Shown piece after piece: positions 63,352 through 64,000 of a stretch of DNA of 64,000 nt. Both the position numbers and the translations under genes were made by a program. Source of the DNA: Labrenzia sp. R4_2. GTDB taxonomy: Bacteria > Pseudomonadota > Alphaproteobacteria > Rhizobiales > Stappiaceae. Numbering within the stretch: the first letter of the stretch is position 1; each line of letters opens with the position of its first letter. The stretch lies in NCBI RefSeq assembly GCF_017743865.1, contig NZ_JAGHRJ010000003.1, forward strand, positions 310,001-374,000, written 5' to 3'. Below the pieces are notes generated by a model. It was not told the DNA's origin and made no database searches. It saw only the letters and a program-made list of their open reading frames with translations.

Positions 63352-63999
63352 TCAGTCTTCCTCCCGGTCAAAGATCCCGGCAGGTGCAGAGTTCTCTTTC
63401 CAATGGGTGAAAAGAAGCGCCAGCGCACAAGAGGCCAAACGTGCGCGCCCATCGTCAGCCCGGCTGGTCAACATGACCGGCACTTTGGCACCGATTACCA
63501 ATCCAGCTGCTTCTGCATGAGCTATAAATGTCAATTCCTTGGCGAGCATATTGCCGGATTCAAGGTTGGGCACAATCAGAACCTCCGCATGGCCGGCAAC
63601 TAGTGATGTGATCCCTTTGGTCCGGGCAGCCTGCACATCGATTGCATTATCCATAGCAAGAGGGCCATCTACGATCCCGCCCTTGATTTGACCCCGCTCC
63701 GCCATCTTCGACAAAACCGCTGCATCTAAACTGGACGGAATGGCCGGATTGACCGTCTCAATGGCTGAGAGAATGCCGACACGTGGAGACTGGAGACCCA
63801 GTGAAAGGGCCGCATCAATGGCATTTTGCGTGATGTCGACTTTGGTGTTCAGGTCCGGCGAGATGTTGATAGCCGCATCTGATATCAGAACCGGTGTTTT
63901 ACGCCCTGGAATGTCCATCACAAAAACGTGGCTGATCCGGCGTTTTGTTCGAAGGCCACCATCTTTCTTCACCACGTGATGGAGAAGGTGGTCGGTGTG
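63352..63999 (-). CDS. Phosphate acetyl/butyryltransferase, C-terminal part (runs off window edge)
   Basis: The last ~215 codons; the frame stays open to the window end. RRISHVFVMDIPGRKTPVLISDAAINISPDL, AILSAIETVNPAIPSSLDAA-like segments, GGIVDGPLAMDNAI and VPNLESGNMLAKELTFIAHAEAAGLVIGAKVP are typical of the PtaB-like group that makes acyl phosphates from acyl-CoA and phosphate. It may be the C-terminal half of a bifunctional enoyl-CoA hydratase/phosphate acetyltransferase, which cannot be decided here. Pairs with ackA. Confidence 0.9.
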   Translation of the reverse strand, partial: HTDHLLHHVVKKDGGLRTKRRISHVFVMDIPGRKTPVLISDAAINISPDLNTKVDITQNAIDAALSLGLQSPRVGILSAIETVNPAIPSSLDAAVLSKMAERGQIKGGIVDGPLAMDNAIDVQAARTKGITSLVAGHAEVLIVPNLESGNMLAKELTFIAHAEAAGLVIGAKVPVMLTSRADDGRARLASCALALLFTHWKENSAPAGIFDREED

Positions 64000-64000
64000 A

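Noticed and set aside
1-64000. tRNA genes, rRNA genes, CRISPR arrays, insertion sequences and riboswitches
   Set aside because: No cloverleaf, repeat-spacer array, transposase or known aptamer motif was recognised on either strand by eye.

Overview
The window is about 57% GC, gene-dense and free of visible mobile elements, rRNA, tRNA or CRISPR. Gene content points to a marine-type alphaproteobacterium of the Hyphomicrobiales, most likely near Roseibium/Labrenzia/Stappia (inference). The evidence is an Lrp-type PutR divergent from a PutA without the DNA-binding domain, a short alphaproteobacterial cold-shock variant, an MCP with a GEAGKGF hairpin tip, and YnjBCD, BMP and SorC families. No marker gene fixes the genus.

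Layout. 1-2.1 kb: phenylalanyl-tRNA synthetase genes (pheS, and the 5' part of pheT at the window edge), separated by a small membrane-protein gene. 2.4-3.75 kb: a LysR regulator divergent from a tiny basic protein, with a T-N11-A palindrome between them. 3.8-5.5 kb: a strikingly AT-rich, tightly overlapped three-gene cassette of unknown function (one soluble two-domain protein, one 2-TM protein, one 4-TM protein) set between ordinary-GC genes. This is the best candidate for an undescribed system. 5.6-17.3 kb: housekeeping and stress genes: lepA, a GNAT, mepA, a patatin, an M42 peptidase, an esterase-MFS pair, a divergent cold-shock protein, YtoQ, an epimerase-like protein and a TrmH-type methyltransferase. 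17.3-22.5 kb: a TetR repressor, a perfect 16-bp palindrome and a two-gene RND efflux pump. 22.5-27.8 kb: an rRNA-type methyltransferase, a large chemoreceptor, an SDR and a bfd-bfr iron-storage pair. 27.8-31.4 kb: a YnjBCD-type ABC importer. 31.5-35.3 kb: proline catabolism (putR/putA). 35.3-41.1 kb: DUF1186, the mgsA-glk-hrpB unit and a secreted vWA protein.

41.6-56.1 kb is one long nucleoside unit. It runs from a SorC/DeoR-type regulator through two tandem BMP-type nucleoside-binding proteins, an ATPase, two permeases, cytidine deaminase, purine nucleoside phosphorylase, deoC, deoA, deoB and an adenosine/adenine deaminase to a DUF1688 (Urc4-like) protein and upp. Together these would import nucleosides, deaminate and phosphorolyse them, send deoxyribose phosphate to acetaldehyde and glyceraldehyde-3-phosphate, and recover or further degrade the bases. 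The Urc4-like gene next to upp suggests a link to the URC uracil-catabolic route, although URC1 is not in the window.

56.2-64 kb: a retropepsin-like protease, phosphomannomutase/phosphoglucomutase, aldose 1-epimerase, an HDAC-family deacetylase, a HAD phosphatase, an orphan PhnD-like binding protein, acetate kinase, and a phosphate acetyltransferase cut by the window end.

All calls come from reading translations and motifs by eye; no database search was run.
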